From Epiperipatus broadwayi (Eukaryota; Onychophora; Udeonychophora; Euonychophora; Peripatidae): a stretch of 64,000 nt of DNA. The stretch covers positions 3,922,717 to 3,986,716 of the forward strand of contig JAQFVV010000056.1 in NCBI GenBank assembly GCA_028023455.1, in the 5' to 3' direction. The notes under the pieces are model-generated. The model ran no database searches, was not told where the DNA came from, and was given only the letters and a program-made list of their open reading frames with translations. Shown here piece after piece: positions 1 through 10,722 of the stretch (the first letter of the stretch is position 1; every line of letters starts with the position of its first letter). A program made the translations under genes and the position numbers.

Positions 1-731
1 TGCTGTTTAAGTCCTTATAGATTTAATTTTAAACAAATCAAGATCCTGTCTTTCAGCTATATTTGAATAAGTCAATATTAAAATGTTTAAGGCAAATTTA
101 ATTTCTAAGATTTTAATAACTTTGAAAGCAAACCGCCATACTTGAGCTTATATAAAAAAACAAATGTGTCAATATTAAAATGGAAACTATATAAACATTA
201 TTACATTAACAATCTACATTTAAATTAACAAGTTAATAAATTTGCAATTTTACTTATACAATAAACAAGAAGTGGATTCATTTTTTTGGTCTATAGATGG
301 AATTTAATACTAGGTGGCAATGTGAATTTATTAACTGTATAGTTTAAACATAAGTTGTTATGTAATTTGTTATATAGTTACCATGGATCATTTAGTACAC
401 AATTAACTTTAATCTTATTTAAAAGATAAACAAATTAATGTACATTTAAGCAGAAAAGCATATAATGAAAATTTATCTATTTTCATAGTGAGTAGTTCAG
501 AAAAAACATTTTGTTTTAATATATTCAGAATCAACTTTTATCATTTTTATTACAATAGCATGCTTGAGTTTCTTTACCTCTACAACAATAGGATAGCACC
601 TGTGCTCCAACAATAGTCTTGATCTTCAAACTGATTTTTTCAAGCTGTAACCCTCCTGATCCACCTCTTCTGTTTTGGAAAAAAATTTTTTTTCTTTTTC
701 AGCTGTGATAATTGTTAGTGTTTTTATTTGA
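1..731. other. AT-rich non-coding DNA
   Basis: No reading frame with protein-like composition, no tRNA-like boxes and no inverted repeat was seen. The stretch ends at an in-frame TGA (729-731) that bounds the coiled-coil frame of the LTR-element remnant to its right. Confidence 0.6.
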
Positions 732-959
732 GTTATCAGGAAAATTTCACTGAGTAATCAGAAGGAACAAAAGTGCAAAATAAAACAATTACAGGAGTCA
801 CAAGAAGAAATCCAGGATGAGCTATATGAGATGAAGGAAAACCAAGCCCAAGATAATATGATGGATATTAAGGAAAGAAAAGACATAATAAGCAGCATCC
901 AAGAGATAAAGAAACATGTCCAAAACCAAGTAAGGAAAAAGAAAAGCCCAGGGAATTAG
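732..959 (+). pseudogene. Coiled-coil gag-like N-terminal fragment
   Basis: A 75-codon frame open from a TGA at 729-731 to a TAG at 957-959. It is dominated by Glu, Gln, Lys, Asp and Ile/Met with heptad-like spacing (for example QLQESQEEIQDELYEMKENQ), and ends in a basic segment. Such short coiled coils occur near the N-terminus of some gag proteins, but the assignment here rests mainly on the downstream gag/protease remnants. No ATG is required; this is a relic frame. It could instead be an unrelated coiled-coil exon, but no convincing acceptor/donor pair flanks it. Confidence 0.4.
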
Positions 960-2214
960 CTTAGTTACACATGCCAAGTAGAGGCAGTAAAGAGACCCAA
1001 TGATAGAGATTCTGGCTCAGACTTGATAAACTGTTAAGAGGAGATTGATAGAATATGGGACATTAGTGATCATCATAAGAATCTTAGAGATGCCATCAGT
1101 GAAACAGGAAGCTCTAGATAGAATACTTCAATCATAGATAATGATTAGACCATATTCCTAAATAAAATACAGCCAAGCCAGGGAAATAGTGTAGGAGAAT
1201 TGAGTTCCATAGGATAATCAGAGTCCTTACTGAATGCCCAATATAATCTGTCCAAGTTCATACAGATCAAGGCATTTAAGGTGATATTGGAGAGAATCCA
1301 AAAATCAATATAGAAAGTCTATGAATTATTTTGCTTCCAGAAAGTCCCATCAGCAGACCAAGTTGCCATTGCCATTCATTACCTATGGAGCTATGCCAAA
1401 TCTTGGTGGGATTGTTGCTACAAAAGATCTCCCATCTTTGATAAATACTCTTCATCCTTTTGTAAAATTTTCTGGAGCAAGGAATACCAGGATCAAATAT
1501 ATCATGCTTTCTTCAGGGAATTATGTGACTCAGTGGTCAAGGAGACCCACATGCAGTTTTTCTTAAGACAAGTGGCTTGCCTCTGGTCATTGACCATTTT
1601 TTCTTTTATAGATACCCAGATGATCTGGCCATACAACAGAATTAGCCAACCCAAGTGCAACAATTAAGGGTGACATGCAGAATGTGGGCTCTAGAAGAGA
1701 TGGCTGGATTCTTGATGACCATTGATTCTACTCCTCTTTACAAGGAAGCCTTTACTCCTCTACAAAGAACCCCCAGAAAAAGTGTGAAGGATAAAAACTC
1801 TGATTTCCAGGCAATTACTACCAACAACTACTGACCATGAAGATTTTAGGGGCCAAGACAGCAGGAAGAAACTCATGTCAAGGGACCACATCAGCAGGAA
1901 GAATTATTCAACTCTAGGAGTTCTTCTGATTCACAGAGGAATGATATTTATGAAAACCCATCATCCCAATCCTAGAAACTACAAGATCCATAGCCAATGT
2001 CAGGTTGGTCCATGCCTTATGATACATATCAAGATTGGGGTCATGAAAGTGCTTGCATTAGTCAACACCAGTAGAAAAATATTGTTCACTTCAAAAAATA
2101 ACTAACAAGGCTGGAAGGACAAGGGCCAGCACTGCTTAAATTGCTAGAAAATACAACCAAAATGACTTTGGCCAAAGGGAGAATGATGAAAATAGAGGAC
2201 TATTGGGTCCATCT

Positions 2215-2390
2215 GGATCTTGAATGGAGCCAAACTACCTTGATCATCCATTTTTAGTAATGGAAGGGTTAATCCAGGATGTAGTAATTGGGTCTAACTT
2301 TCTCAAGAAGCACAGAAGTGTCAGATTGATTATGGTAAAAATGTGGTTTTGCTTGACCAAAAGCAAATTAAGTTGACAAGTCTGACTACC
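2215..2390 (+). pseudogene. Retropepsin (aspartic protease) C-terminal fragment
   Basis: A broken frame reads a hydrophobic strand and then DVVIGSNFLKKH-like residues, near 2277-2315 with a frame change. This matches the conserved C-terminal (V/I)(I/L)G-x-(D/N)-(F/W)-(L/M) motif of retroviral-type proteases. The matching motif in the separate element at 32.8 kb reads VILGSDFMHK. The active-site D-(S/T)-G triad was not found. In-frame stops and a shift make the copy non-functional. Confidence 0.5.
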
Positions 2391-2642
2391 TTTCAAGGTG
2401 TCCAGCTAGAGAGGCTGAGGCCTTCTTTAAGACCCCATTTTCATTCAAAAAAACCTCCATAGAAAAGGAATGAAAAATAAAGACTGTTCAGAATGGCTCT
2501 GAACAACTGGTTAAGAGGATGAAAAAAAGGAAATCACCCACATTCCAAGTAGGAGACCAATTGTGGGCTCAAAGTATGAGACCCTGCAATAAACATATTA
2601 GGGAATAGTACAGGATTTTTTCATACTGTAAAAACTTATGTC

Positions 2643-2951
2643 TAATGGAGCCGATTATGGGAATGTGATTTATTTGTCACAAAATGAAGATGACTTCTTT
2701 AATTGTGAGTTTAATCCAGGGTCTTATTGGGTCTGCATGCCCTAGAAACCTTTTATAGATTTTACCCCATACTTGTTATCACAAGATCATGAAAATGATG
2801 GGTTCATTTTGATCAAGGAAAAATATGCCTGCAACTTGGAACATTGGCAGGTCCACCCTGAGACAGGCAATGTTAACTACTCTAGTCACACTTCCAGATC
2901 CCAACTAGATAAGATCAAAGATCTAAACCCCAGGTCTGGCATAAACTGAAT
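2643..2951 (+). pseudogene. Unassigned 3' open frame of the LTR remnant
   Basis: About 100 codons read through with a single in-frame TAG (near 2742-2744), from SNGADYGNVIYLSQNEDDFF to a TGA at about 2949. It is rich in Asn, Asp, Tyr and Trp, has two or three cysteines and no obvious transmembrane segment. It lies 3' of the integrase-tail-like motif, where gypsy-type elements may carry extra or envelope-like ORFs. I do not recognise the product. One stop in 100 codons in a decayed element makes it the best-preserved part. Confidence 0.4.
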
Positions 2952-3080
2952 GATCTAAGATTATTCATGGCCCCCCAATCATATTTATACAGTACTAATG
3001 GTGATCACATATTTATTACTAATATTAAATTTTTGTGTGTGTGTTTTCATTTACTTATATTTATATAGTTACTAATTTAG

Positions 3081-3182
3081 TGTGTGGGGCTGTGGAGCTT
3101 TGAAAGTGCTAAGCTTTAAATAAATTATTAATGAATATAACTTCTTTAACGAGTGTTAAAAGTGCATAATTATTGATATCTT
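3081..3182 (+). repeat. Dispersed repeat A, copy 1 (LTR-end-like)
   Basis: About 100 bp nearly identical to 47138-47222, starting at the shared TGGAGCTTTGAAAGTGCTAA and running through an AAATAAA-type signal to a shared ATTATTGATAT end. The position downstream of the gag/pol remnant and the AATAAA-like hexamer fit an LTR polyadenylation region, which is an inference. Confidence 0.7.
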
Positions 3183-5055
3183 ATATAATTACCATAGTTA
3201 TGGATTAATTAGGGTACAGCAATCTTAAATAGAGAGGAATAACCAGGCAACATAAAATTGAATTTTTAAATATCCACATTAATTAAATTCATGAATTAAA
3301 TTTGAATAGTGATTAAGTAAATTCATTTTTTCCTATTTTTTTATTGTAATTTGGGGGTATGAAATGGTATATTCCTGACTTAATATATGTTTCACCTATT
3401 TTTACTCACAGCTCCAGATGTGCTGGATTTAAACCCTCTATGAGTACATGTATATGTGTCAACATAGTTATAGGTAATCATCACACATATATATGTGAAT
3501 TAATAACTGTAATACCATAGATTTATACATATTTATATTACAGTATCTATATTTTATTTAAAATTTTAATCTTTTAAATTATAGATTTTATATTAAGTTG
3601 ATTTGTTATTTTATATTAAAAATTGCATGTATATGTATGAAGTTTACATATCACCATGATACATATATAACAAAATGTTATTTAAAAGTTTCTAGTAATT
3701 CTTAATTTTAAATTAAAGTTGTAGTCAACAAAAATCATGCCACTTCACACTATGTCAATATAGCATGTTGAGGTTTAAATGTTATTTTTTACAATAATAT
3801 TTTTTAAAAATATATTTTATGAATAACAAAACCCACTGATCTGGAACTATGGGAAAGTTTTTTGGAATCAAGATGGTCCAATGTAAATTAAAAGTGCTTG
3901 GTTTAAAATTTGAACAATGTTTAAATCAATTTTGTAAATTAAAAATAAGGTAATAAACAAGTGGTAATGGATTTATGAGCTGTAAATCCATTTTGTTGAC
4001 AAAAGAACAGTATTTTAAAATCATATAAATATCCTATATTTTGACACTTTTTAATCTTACTCTGGACATTTAACATGCATTGCTATCAAAATCCATGCTC
4101 GTTTGAATCAAAATAACAGAGTAGGCCATAAATTTGCCATTTTCCAGAAAGATGGTGATCTCAAACCCCATCTTACATTCCACAATGATAAGTAACCATC
4201 ATAACCATGATAGAGGATCTCCAGCCATGGCCTGCTGTATAGAGAAGACATCTTAGATCACACAACCTCTCCAGAGAAGGGTGTCACTATACCTACTTTT
4301 TGATGTGTCTGAAGTGCCAGCTGCAGGAAAGAAGATTGGTAATAATTTCTTTAAAAACTACAGAGCTCTTATACTAATTTTTAATAAGCTTTTAATAGAT
4401 AGACAATTATTATTAAAATCTCCATTTTAATATTTAAAAATGCTGCTTAATATATTGGAACACTGTTTCACGATCCTATTATGCTATATAATAACAAATT
4501 GCTATGAGCTCATTCTTATTAATTATTTATATTTGCATTATATTTCAATATGGTTTGCATAGTCAGTAATTCTAACATATGACTTTTGATATCTATTAGT
4601 TGGAAGTGGTAGGCTAGGTAAAGATGATACTAAAAGTATGTTTGTTTGTTAATGTTTATCAATGCCCATCAAACATACTAGCTCTTTCTTAATTATGATG
4701 TAAATATTACCTTTGATTAAATAATTTAGTTTATCTCTTTTTTGATAGCATAATTATAATGCTAGTTTAAGAACTGGGTTGTGTTAGTTTAACAGGTAGA
4801 AGCTATTTGTTTAGGTGCAATTAATGTTAAAATATACATATTTTGTATTGTTTTATGCATTGCTACACCTTTTTATGGGAGCAATAGAAGCTGTTCCTAT
4901 TCTTTTGTTTGGATAAGAACACCAAGCCTGTTACTGGGGTTAAGGGCCTGGGTCATTTGAGTAGCCTATCTGTGTTCCCAGAACTATACATGCATATTAT
5001 TAGTAACAAGCCATTTGATCTTAGGGCACCGAACATTTGATGCTGAGGCCTTCTG
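3183..5055. other. AT-rich non-coding DNA with one balanced patch
   Basis: No gene or element recognised. The stretch 4080-4340 has a more balanced composition, with several CATC/GATG words and an inverted ATGATGGTTA-type similarity, but no frame, splice pair or tRNA boxes. It may be an unrecognised old element. Confidence 0.5.
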
Positions 5056-5181
5056 CAAGTAATTGTTATTAATAATTTATTTAGCACCATAGCATATATA
5101 TGTAAATCTAAAAGTAACCAAGTAATTGTTATTAATAATTTATTTAGCACCATAGCATATATATGTAAATCTAAAAGTAAC
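5056..5181. repeat. 63-bp perfect tandem duplication
   Basis: The unit beginning CAAGTAATTGTTATTAATAA at 5056 is repeated immediately at 5119 without visible differences. The identity indicates a recent local duplication. Confidence 0.9.
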
Positions 5182-5683
5182 CAGATCTTCGCCTCTTTGT
5201 TAATTAACTTTTCAGCATTAGACTGAAATCCTAATCTCTGGTTACAAGATTGAATCTGCATCTCCTTGAGCTTATTTATTCACTCCCACTGTTAGTATAT
5301 ATAATAGCCATCTTAGCACTTTATGTAGTAGTCATCTCAGCTAGATCCCTTACTTGAAACATTGGCAAAACCCTGCAGAATAGGTATGGCATATTAAATA
5401 CTATAGGCATGATTTTAATAACCACACAAACTATGCATATCTATTTTATATTTTAACATGAGAGTGCCGTATTAATCTAGTCTCATCTACTATGTAACTC
5501 CGGCATGCACCAATTCATATATTAACACACTAAATTTTATGTCATCTTGTTTTTGTTGGAATTATTAATTGTTTTAATAAACCTATTTAAAATATAAACT
5601 TGTATTCATGTTTGTTTGCTTGCAATTCGAATCCAATTCCTTAATGATTTTATATGTTGAATATGCATTATTTAGTTAAGTTA

Positions 5684-5755
5684 TAATAATTATATTTATA
5701 AAGTGCATATTTGTTACTTAAAGTAATATTTATTAAGGCTAATTTCTTAAGCTAA
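5684..5755 (+). repeat. Dispersed repeat B, fragment
   Basis: The sequence from TAATTATATTTATAAAGTGC through ATATTTATTAAGGCTAA matches the reverse complement of 48360-48425 and, more distantly, 62475-62530 on the plus strand. It is probably one end of an LTR or inverted-repeat element. Confidence 0.65.
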
Positions 5756-6029
5756 TTAGCATGTTAAGTAGTTTATTTCAACCCTTTTGGTTAAATTGTT
5801 AATTTCCTTTGAATCTCATGTTTTTTCCAGTTCAGAGCTAGCTTGCTGATGAATTTGAGATCAAGTGTAATCTCAGAAATATTATTCATAAGGCTATTAA
5901 ATCATGCAGTACTGGTAAATGAATTGAAGCTTGGTCAGATTCAGGATCTCACCATTTCATTGCAGTCAGCATTGGTGTATTTTCCCAGGACTCTGGATTT
6001 TGTTACATGAATGTACAAATCTGATTGTT

Positions 6030-6032
<3 letters not shown>

Positions 6033-6124
<92 letters not shown>
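6033..6124. repeat. (AT)46 microsatellite
   Basis: Uninterrupted AT dinucleotides for about 92 bp. A spurious poly-(Tyr-Ile) frame crosses it and is not a gene. The perfect array suggests a young, length-variable locus. Confidence 0.97.
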
Positions 6125-6127
<3 letters not shown>

Positions 6128-6536
6128 AAGTTAATGCTTAATAATTAAAATAATCTTTGAGATTTTGCACTCAATTCCAAATTACAAAAATAAAACAATA
6201 TAGGAGGAAAATATAATTTAATTCAATCATAAATTATATCTATAAAAATAAAAATATTACAAACTATGTCATCTTTCCAGCCATTAATTACTCCTAAATG
6301 AATGAAAAAAAATTATGTCTTGTATGGATTACAAATTTATATTAGGTAAAAACCAGAGTGCCACCCCAAAGCTGGAAAATCCATAGAAGGATATATCACA
6401 CCATCAATCTTATTAAAACACTACAATGACTAATTCAGTAGAATATTAACTCTTTTCTCTTTAGCTATTATAAATTTAAATTATAATTTAAATGATAAAA
6501 CTTATGAGAAGAGAAACAAAAAGTCAGATTAATAAC

Positions 6537-6926
6537 TAACAAAAAATATTTTATACAATAAGATATACAACATATTTAAAACATTATTACACTAAATTAT
6601 AGAATATTAAGTATTCAAACATTACAATTCTTTGTGATCACTCTTTTAAAACCTTTTTTTTTTTTATTATGGAGTCTATTTCATCATTGAAGATGCTGCA
6701 CATCATTCTTGAAAATGTAGAAACAGTAATAATAAGTAACAAAAAATATTTTATTCAATAAGATATACAACATATTTAAAACATTATCACACTAAATTAT
6801 AGAATATTAAGTATTCAAACATTACAATTCTTTGTAATCACTCTTTTAAAACCTTTTTTTTATTATGGAGTCTATTTGATCATTGAAGATGCTGCACATC
6901 ATTCTTGAAAATGTAGAAACAGTAAC
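6537..6926. repeat. About 200-bp tandem duplication
   Basis: The block starting AACAAAAAATATTTTATACA (about 6537) recurs 200 bp downstream (about 6737). The copies differ at a few positions and in the length of a T run. The second copy continues into a short spurious ORF (6883-7077) that has no recognisable domain. Confidence 0.9.
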
Positions 6927-7516
6927 AGCTTTAAATTTAAATTTATTAAGATCTTATTCCCTTAAATCATATTTCTTGCTTTACATTATGAATTCTATTC
7001 TAGTATTTAACATCATTCTTAAAGATATAGAAACAATAATCCTTTTAACTTTTTTAGAAGCTTTAAATTTTAATTAATTCAGATTATATTTCTTTAGATC
7101 ATATTCATTCATATCTCCAAAAACAAATATTCTATAAGAGAGAACTATTTGTAAACATAAATTTTTGCCATATGTTTAGCAGAACTCAGAAATGGCAGTT
7201 GAAGTTTAATCACATATCAGGCTGAAGATAAATAATTAATCCAGGCTACATTGTTCCATGATAAATGATACAGATACAAGAATTAGCTTCTGTGAACCAT
7301 AATATTCATTTTATAATATTTATCTTTGGTTGCTTTTAAAAATAAATTTAAATTTACAAGCTGTCAATGGTGATTGTAAAATAAAAAACTGTCTAGAGAA
7401 ACTGGCAAAATGCTAGCTTATAATAAAAATTTTAAATCACATTTTATTAAACTGTCATAACCACTAAACATAACATGATCACTAACTCTTATGCTAACAC
7501 ATAACTGTTAGTAAAT

Positions 7517-8062
7517 AGGCACAACTCTCCATACAGTAGTGCCACCCTGTGCCAACCAGAGTAATCAATGGATGCCAGAAGACTTGTGCATAAAATCCCT
7601 ATATTGCCTGTTTAATAACAGTTGCATGCTTGCATAAGAGATGGCGATCATGTGATGTTTAGGGTTTAACACCAATCCTGCAATAGGATAGTGATGGCTA
7701 TGGTTGTTAAAGAGTCAAAGTCACCAAAATGTATGGGTGCTGAATTGAGTTCAGACCCATATGACTATATAAGCTATTGAGCTTAGATTGAAAATATTAT
7801 TGTGTTTTCAATTTCATTCTCATAGCTTTGTAGTTAAGTAGAGATAAAACGTGGCTGCTGGAGGGTTGCATTAGATCCTAAGATCTAGGTGCAGTGCTCT
7901 CAGATTCAAGGCTCCTCACTGATGAAGGCCACAGGCCAGAAACTAGTCTGGGGATATTGGATGAGTACACACTAGATAGAGATTTTATGCACAAGCCTTC
8001 TGGCATCCATTGAATACTCTGGTTGGCACAGGGTGGCAGTAATGGAGAGTTTTGCATGTTTA
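7517..8062 (+). mobile_element. Penelope-type terminal-repeat-like unit with inverted arms
   Basis: Arms of about 78 bp (7517-7595 and 7982-8060) are inverted copies: the left arm runs GCACAACTCTCCATACAGTA to TGTGCATAAAATC, the right arm the reverse. The interior carries an ATATAAGCTATTGAGCTTAG-like promoter-distal stretch and a hammerhead-like motif at 7913-7954. The same interior occurs at 20175-20828 in reverse orientation as a head-to-tail pair, and partial arms occur at 14830-14880 and 17990-18130. Hammerhead ribozymes inside tandem terminal repeats are known from Penelope-like elements; assignment to that class is an inference. No coding sequence lies in this unit. Confidence 0.6.
7913..7954 (+). 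ncRNA. Hammerhead-ribozyme-like motif, copy 1
   Basis: The core CTGATGA (7919-7925) is followed by a GGCC/GGCC helix II (7927-7930 with 7934-7937, loop ACA) and GAAA (7939-7942). A minimal helix III, AC/GT closing a TA loop (7942-7947), leads to a GTC cleavage triplet (C at 7948). Helix I is six pairs between 7913-7918 and 7949-7954 (one G-U). This is the type I order with short stem III seen in retroelement hammerheads. An A opposite A (7926/7938) replaces the usual pair at the base of helix II and may lower activity. Self-cleavage is not shown. Confidence 0.7.
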
Positions 8063-8075
8063 ATAAACTGCCATA

Positions 8076-9689
8076 AATTAAAAAAAAAATGTATTCTATT
8101 ATTTTTCTAATTATATTTCTTTTAATTAGTATTTATTACAATATAAATCTTTTATTAATTGATATTTCACAAAATTAAATTTAAATCCCCCCCCCCCCTC
8201 TTTTTAAAGAAAAAAAAATCAGATTTCAATTATTTAAACTTTGACTAACTGGTCTTTGAACTCTGAACTTTAATCTCGGAGATGGTACAAGCAAATTTAA
8301 ATGTATAAACAAATAGTAATGCTCCCCCTTTTAAATTTATTTGACTTTTTCTTTTTTAAATATCATTTTTATTAAATTTGTTACCAAAAGATAACCGGCA
8401 CTTAACTATCCCTGCAATCAGTTATGTATCTTGCTCTCCAACTGATATAATAAATATACGAATTAAATGTAATGAAACATAGTTTGATGTGAATTTGAAT
8501 TCAGCCTAATAAGAAAATGAACATATTCTACCTTTTAATCAGTCAGAGAGAATTTTTAGATAGACTGCCCATAGCTTACCTAGTTAATGTTCTAATATTG
8601 ATTGTAAAATAGGTATCTAGTTATTATTGCTTAAAGATAACACAGGTTCTTGCACTCAGTGATTGACATACCTAGCAAGGAATGCTTTCCCTTTCACTAT
8701 GCTTTTTTGTGAGCGATTGTAGGACAGACCTTTTTTTGTACTATAGTGCATTATTGAAAAACTGATTTATATACTTTTCATAACTAAGAATTGAGTGTCT
8801 AGAATCGTAGGAGTTAAACAAAAAAATGTGAAAACAATACTTGATAAATATTATAAAATCATTATAAATAAATAGATTAGTTTATTCACTTAGAACATTC
8901 TTTATGGATAGCCATCGATTTGTTTCAAAGCCTATATGAACAATGGTTCAGCAATGATGGTGATAATTTAGTGATAATGATAGCTAATAATAAAAGAAAA
9001 ATACAACAAACATATATTTAATAGTATTAAAAGTAAATGCATATCAGAATTAATAATTAATTGTTTTAATTAACAGTTTTGATAAAACATTAAAAAAATT
9101 TTTTTAAAATGATAATTTACAAAATTTAGATTATTAGCTTGATAAAAAATTGTTATATAAGAGACATAAGTTTGTGGTTTTTTTTTTTTTGTTTATTTAT
9201 TATATAATTTCGACATAATTCTTAAATTAAAATAGTATATTCTCATCACAAATTTAAATTTACGTTAGACTTTTATCATAATAATATACTGTAGCTACTG
9301 AAATTCTGTTTTTACCTATTGATTATATTTCTTAAAATAAAATCTGTACGGAGTTTTGTTTTTCTTTTTAACACTCGTTATAATGGAGATTTGTGTCTTT
9401 TTTTAAATCTTTCTTATCCTACTTTTATTTTTGTTTGTTTCAATTTACTTAATATTTTGTTATCAATATGTATTGGGTACCAATAAAAAATATTAAAATT
9501 TTTATAAAGAAGCAGAATGACATTCATATATTTAGTCTGAATTTGATGTCCATCTCTCCTAGTTAATTCATCTGATAATATTAACTTTGTATTTAATTTT
9601 TTTCTCTAAAGATTAAATATAGCATAATGTGATTAGACAATCATATTTACAAATATTTATTCCTTTTTAGCAGCTGTTTTGCAATCAAA
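8076..9689. other. AT-rich non-coding DNA
   Basis: No gene seen. It contains a C run at about 8187-8197, T/A runs and scattered TTAATTAA-type palindromes expected from base composition. Confidence 0.6.
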
Positions 9690-10170
9690 GCTATTTAAAT
9701 GTAGTTGTCCCTGTCAAAGGTATTCACGTTTCCAAGGAAACTGGAAAATGTCTGAAGGTGATGAGAATCAATGGGGTGTAGCCACGTTTAAGGCAAATTT
9801 TCACTCCGTTTTTCTATAGTAGAAATGCAATGCTTCACGTGGTTTTGGTTCATTTGGCCCTATGCATAATTAATCAGGTTCCCCCTTACGGGTAAAAAGC
9901 AAAAATCATTGCATTTGAAATTGGGCATATTAATTAATGACATTTCAGCCCGTTCAACATTTGGTTCAGGTCTAGTAAAAATCTCTTTCACTTTTTTTTT
10001 TTAAAGCAAAGTTTGAATATTTGTTCAAAAATGACTGGACCGTAACCCCTTTGTACAAAGTGTTTCAAAGTAGACTTTATAAAGAAATCGATATTGGACG
10101 GTGGTTCTTAGAAAATGGTGTTTTTGGTCTGATTTGATACATTATTGAATATCAAATCACTGAAGAAGAA
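9690..10170 (+). promoter_or_regulatory. Candidate cis-regulatory block with X-box-like palindrome
   Basis: This block keeps CpGs and has a mixed composition unlike its flanks, yet has no long frame. It holds a GTTTCC-AA-GGAAAC palindrome (9728-9741), matching the RFX/X-box GTTGCC-AT-GGCAAC at 11 of 14 positions. It also holds a CACGTG E-box (9836-9841), an ATGCATAATTAAT site (9862-9874, POU/homeodomain type) and TAATTAAT (9931-9938). RFX factors bind X-boxes in ciliary gene promoters, and the exon at 22.2 kb is from a ciliary gene. An ATG at 9748 opens 23 codons (MSEGDENQWGVATFKANFHS...) that could be a first exon, though no strong donor follows. It is a promoter or enhancer candidate, unproven. 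Confidence 0.4.
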
Positions 10171-10618
10171 ATAAAAGTTTTTCATGCAATAAAGTTAAAA
10201 ATAAATGGCAGCAGCCAACTTGGGCTATATATTTAATGATCAAGTTTCAAGGCAGTTACTGTGACACTCAGTATAGCTGACAATATTAAAATCATCATTT
10301 GAACTCGTGTGATTTTTTTTTTTTTTTTAATGTTAAGTTTATTAAATTTAAATTAAATGACAATGTATCCATCTGAGGAATTGATTTTTTACGAGAGTGG
10401 ATTTAACTTCTCTTTCTTCATTTTTTTCTTTTTGTTATTCTCGTTGAGGAAGGTGAGTGGTTAAAAGGTTCGATTTAGAAACCTTCTTCTTCAATGATTG
10501 CCACTCTTACTATTGCGCTAAATAGCGTTGGATATATATATATATTTAAATAGTAAATTTTGAAAATTATAAGCGATAAAAAGATAATTTTTTTTTATAA
10601 AAAATTATACTAAGTCAA

Positions 10619-10722
10619 GCATTGGTTGTCGAGAGGATAGCGACAGCTGCTTTACAAACAGTTGTCCCGGGTAAGCGGGTTCGCTTCCCGGCTGATGCTA
10701 TGACACATGAGAAGAAAAAAAA
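10619..10722 (+). mobile_element. tRNA-derived SINE, copy 1
   Basis: Matches the family consensus seen at 27114, 47969 and 57872. It begins GCATTGG(T)TGTCGAGAGG (pol III A-box region), with B-box GGTTCGCTTCC at 10678-10688 and the end GATGCTATGACAC followed by an A-rich tail. The absence of tRNA acceptor-stem pairing and the family dispersal mark it as a SINE rather than a tRNA gene. Confidence 0.85.

Larger units (their letters stand above)
732..3182 (+). mobile_element. Degenerate LTR retrotransposon remnant (gag, protease, integrase tail)
   Basis: This block is visibly less AT-rich than its surroundings and contains broken protein-like frames in the order expected of a Ty3/gypsy-type element. 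There is a charged coiled-coil frame (732-956), a proline- and glutamine-rich gag-like stretch around 1590-1800, a retropepsin-like tail near 2255-2320 and an integrase C-terminal-like FQVGDQLWA motif near 2540-2575. A 100-codon unassigned frame and a repeat with an AATAAA-like site follow. Reverse transcriptase, RNase H and the integrase core are missing between protease and integrase tail. I infer an internally deleted, long-dead copy. The family is not identified. Confidence 0.6.

Noticed and set aside
4080-4340. Possible exon in a more balanced patch
   Set aside because: Stops in all frames and no splice pair.
5931-6134. 67-codon plus-strand frame
   Set aside because: Most of it is translation of the AT array (alternating Tyr-Ile); no gene.
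10430-10460. Strong donor-like GAAG-GTGAGT at about 10451
   Set aside because: The preceding sequence is a T-rich tract without a usable frame or acceptor; an isolated match.
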